6,318 bases of DNA from JBIIUJ01 sp044340025 (GTDB lineage: Bacteria > Pseudomonadota > Alphaproteobacteria > Caulobacterales > Aquidulcibacteraceae): contig JBIIUJ010000138.1 of the NCBI GenBank assembly GCA_044340025.1, forward strand, positions 1-6,318. Reading direction: 5' to 3'. The translations under genes and the position numbers were made by a program. How positions within the stretch are numbered: the first letter of the stretch is position 1; every line of letters begins with the position of its first letter. The notes under the pieces were generated by a model. It was not told the origin of the DNA, made no database searches, and saw only the letters and a list, made by a program, of their open reading frames with translations. Of this stretch, positions 5,518-6,318 are shown piece after piece.

Positions 5518-6189
5518 ATGAAAGTCCGGGGACGGATCGATTATCTGCGGCGGGGCGCCCAGACGGGGCGCGAGTGGTTTCAGATCACGTCCGTGGCGGA
5601 AGGCTTTCAGATCGAAGCGCGCTGCGAGATGGACGATGATGCTCTAACCCGGCAGTGCGTCTGGCGCCTGGACGGGGAGGGGCGCCCCCGCGAAGCCTTC
5701 GTGAGGGTGGAGCAGGCCGGCCGCGCCCCCAGCGCAGCGCTCTGGCGGATCGAGGGCGCCCGCATCGACCAGGCGATCCTGGAGCCGGGCGCATCGCTTC
5801 AGGTCTTGACCTACCAGGACCCGGACCCCGTGGCCTTCATCGCCCTGCATCCGCTGATCGGGGACGGGTTCGCCGCCCTGCTGCATGATCCCCACGGCCC
5901 CGCGCGCCAGACGCCCAGGGGCTGCGTCTCCTCCTCCCATCAGCCCAACGGCGGCGGGCCGCAGCGCGCGGATGGTTATTCCTACGCCATTACCCGGCTG
6001 AACGACGAGACGGTGGAGACGGCCGCCGGCCGGTTCGCCTGCCAGCGCTACGCCTTGAGCTGGCGCGAGGAATGGCCCGACGCCCACCTCTGGGTCGCGC
6101 CAGGCCCCCTGCCGCTGATGGTGCGGCTGGCCTGGCCGCTGCTGGATGCGACCTATGATCTTGTCGCGCTGGAGACGTCGGACACCTGA
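5518..6189 (+). CDS. uncharacterised conserved-looking protein, 223 residues
   Basis: I do not recognise a named family with confidence. The start is supported by AGGGG (5506-5510) 7 nt before ATG 5518. No signal peptide or membrane segment is visible, so it is probably cytoplasmic. The opening (MKVRGRIDYLRRGAQTGREW) and alternating polar/hydrophobic stretches suggest a beta-sheet fold. Notable segments are CEMDDDALTRQCVWRLDGEG, a Gly-rich CVSSSHQPNGGGP (about 135-148), ETAAGRFACQRYALSW (about 167-182) and HLWVAPGPLPLMVRLAW (about 190-206). The last two recall DUF3108-like proteins, where a 'G.F...R' strand precedes a 'WVAP...P' strand, but this is only a loose likeness. It probably shares a transcript with the DUF1838 gene through the M24 remnant. 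Codon use and third-position GC look like the neighbours, so it appears to be a real gene. Confidence 0.75.
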   Translation: MKVRGRIDYLRRGAQTGREWFQITSVAEGFQIEARCEMDDDALTRQCVWRLDGEGRPREAFVRVEQAGRAPSAALWRIEGARIDQAILEPGASLQVLTYQDPDPVAFIALHPLIGDGFAALLHDPHGPARQTPRGCVSSSHQPNGGGPQRADGYSYAITRLNDETVETAAGRFACQRYALSWREEWPDAHLWVAPGPLPLMVRLAWPLLDATYDLVALETSDT

Positions 6190-6199
6190 TCCCGAAAGC

Positions 6200-6231
6200 A
6201 AAAAGGGCCGCCCTTGCGGGGCGGCCCTCTT
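6200..6231. terminator. bidirectional intrinsic terminator
   Basis: AGGGCCGCCC (6204-6213) and GGGCGGCCCT (6219-6228) form a perfect 10-bp stem with a 5-nt loop. On the minus strand the stem is followed by TTTTT (complement of 6200-6204), a good intrinsic terminator for the leftward gene. On the plus strand it is followed by only a short CTT and is weaker. It sits 14 nt after the stop of the 223-residue gene. Confidence 0.82.
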
Positions 6232-6237
6232 GCCGTT

Positions 6238-6261
6238 GGCTCTCGCGGGGGAGTGAGAGCC
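6238..6261 (-). other. second hairpin at the 3' end of the leftward gene
   Basis: GGCTCTC (6238-6244) and GAGAGCC (6255-6261) form a 7-bp stem with a 10-nt loop. It overlaps the last base of the minus-strand stop codon and precedes the main terminator in that direction. It may help protect or end that transcript. Confidence 0.35.
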
Positions 6262-6318
6262 TAGGCGGCTCGGATGGTCCGCAGGAAGCCTTCGACTTCG
6301 TCGCGGAGGCGGTTGGCC
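6261..6318 (-). CDS. C-terminal end of a probable methyl-accepting chemotaxis protein (partial)
   Basis: On the minus strand the last codons read ANRLRDEVEGFLRTIRAA followed by TAG (complement of 6261-6263). This LR.EV..FL..IRAA ending is typical of the extreme C-terminus of alphaproteobacterial chemotaxis receptors, just after the signalling coiled coil. Only 18 residues are visible, so the assignment rests on this tail and on a clean stop followed by a terminator. The gene converges on the 223-residue gene and is probably unrelated to it. Confidence 0.6.
   Translation of the reverse strand, partial: ANRLRDEVEGFLRTIRAA

Noticed and set aside
5644..6201. Minus-strand open frame opposite the 223-residue gene
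   Set aside because: The plus-strand gene has a properly spaced ribosome-binding site and follows the local gene order. The minus frame begins inside the intergenic region with no ribosome site and has a Gly/Arg-rich shadow composition.

Overview
The window is GC-rich (by eye roughly two thirds G+C), densely coded bacterial DNA. The protein families suggest an alphaproteobacterium of the Caulobacterales/Sphingomonadales/Hyphomonadaceae kind: a TonB-dependent receptor, two Tat-type secreted proteins, MhpR-like IclR regulators, a DUF1838 protein and the tail of a chemotaxis receptor. This placement is inference; no rRNA or other marker gene is present.

Layout. Positions 1-667 (+) are the C-terminal barrel of a TonB-dependent outer-membrane receptor that starts outside the window. 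After a 58-nt gap holding a strong GC hairpin comes a Tat-exported M19 dipeptidase (726-1973, +) with its full metal-site residue set. It converges on a pair of minus-strand IclR-family regulators (1998-2816 and 2979-3767), and a hairpin containing the first regulator's stop codon sits at the junction. A 177-bp divergent region (3768-3944) carries a 19-bp palindrome and several smaller ones. It separates the second regulator from a Tat-exported DUF1838 protein (3945-5144, +). Next is a decayed M24 peptidase (creatinase/Xaa-Pro aminopeptidase type), reduced to a C-terminal piece with a frame change (5175-5502). An uncharacterised 223-residue protein follows (5518-6189, +). A bidirectional terminator separates it from the last 18 codons of a minus-strand gene that looks like a methyl-accepting chemotaxis protein.

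How the genes may work together (inference). The receptor would import a scarce ligand across the outer membrane. The dipeptidase and the DUF1838 protein would act on it in the periplasm, and the IclR regulators would sense it or a product and control the divergent promoters. An M24 peptidase once belonged to the set and has been lost. The ligand cannot be read from the sequence: M19 and M24 point to peptide or amide bonds, while the MhpR-like regulators point to a small, perhaps aromatic, acid. No RNA genes, CRISPR arrays or insertion sequences were seen.
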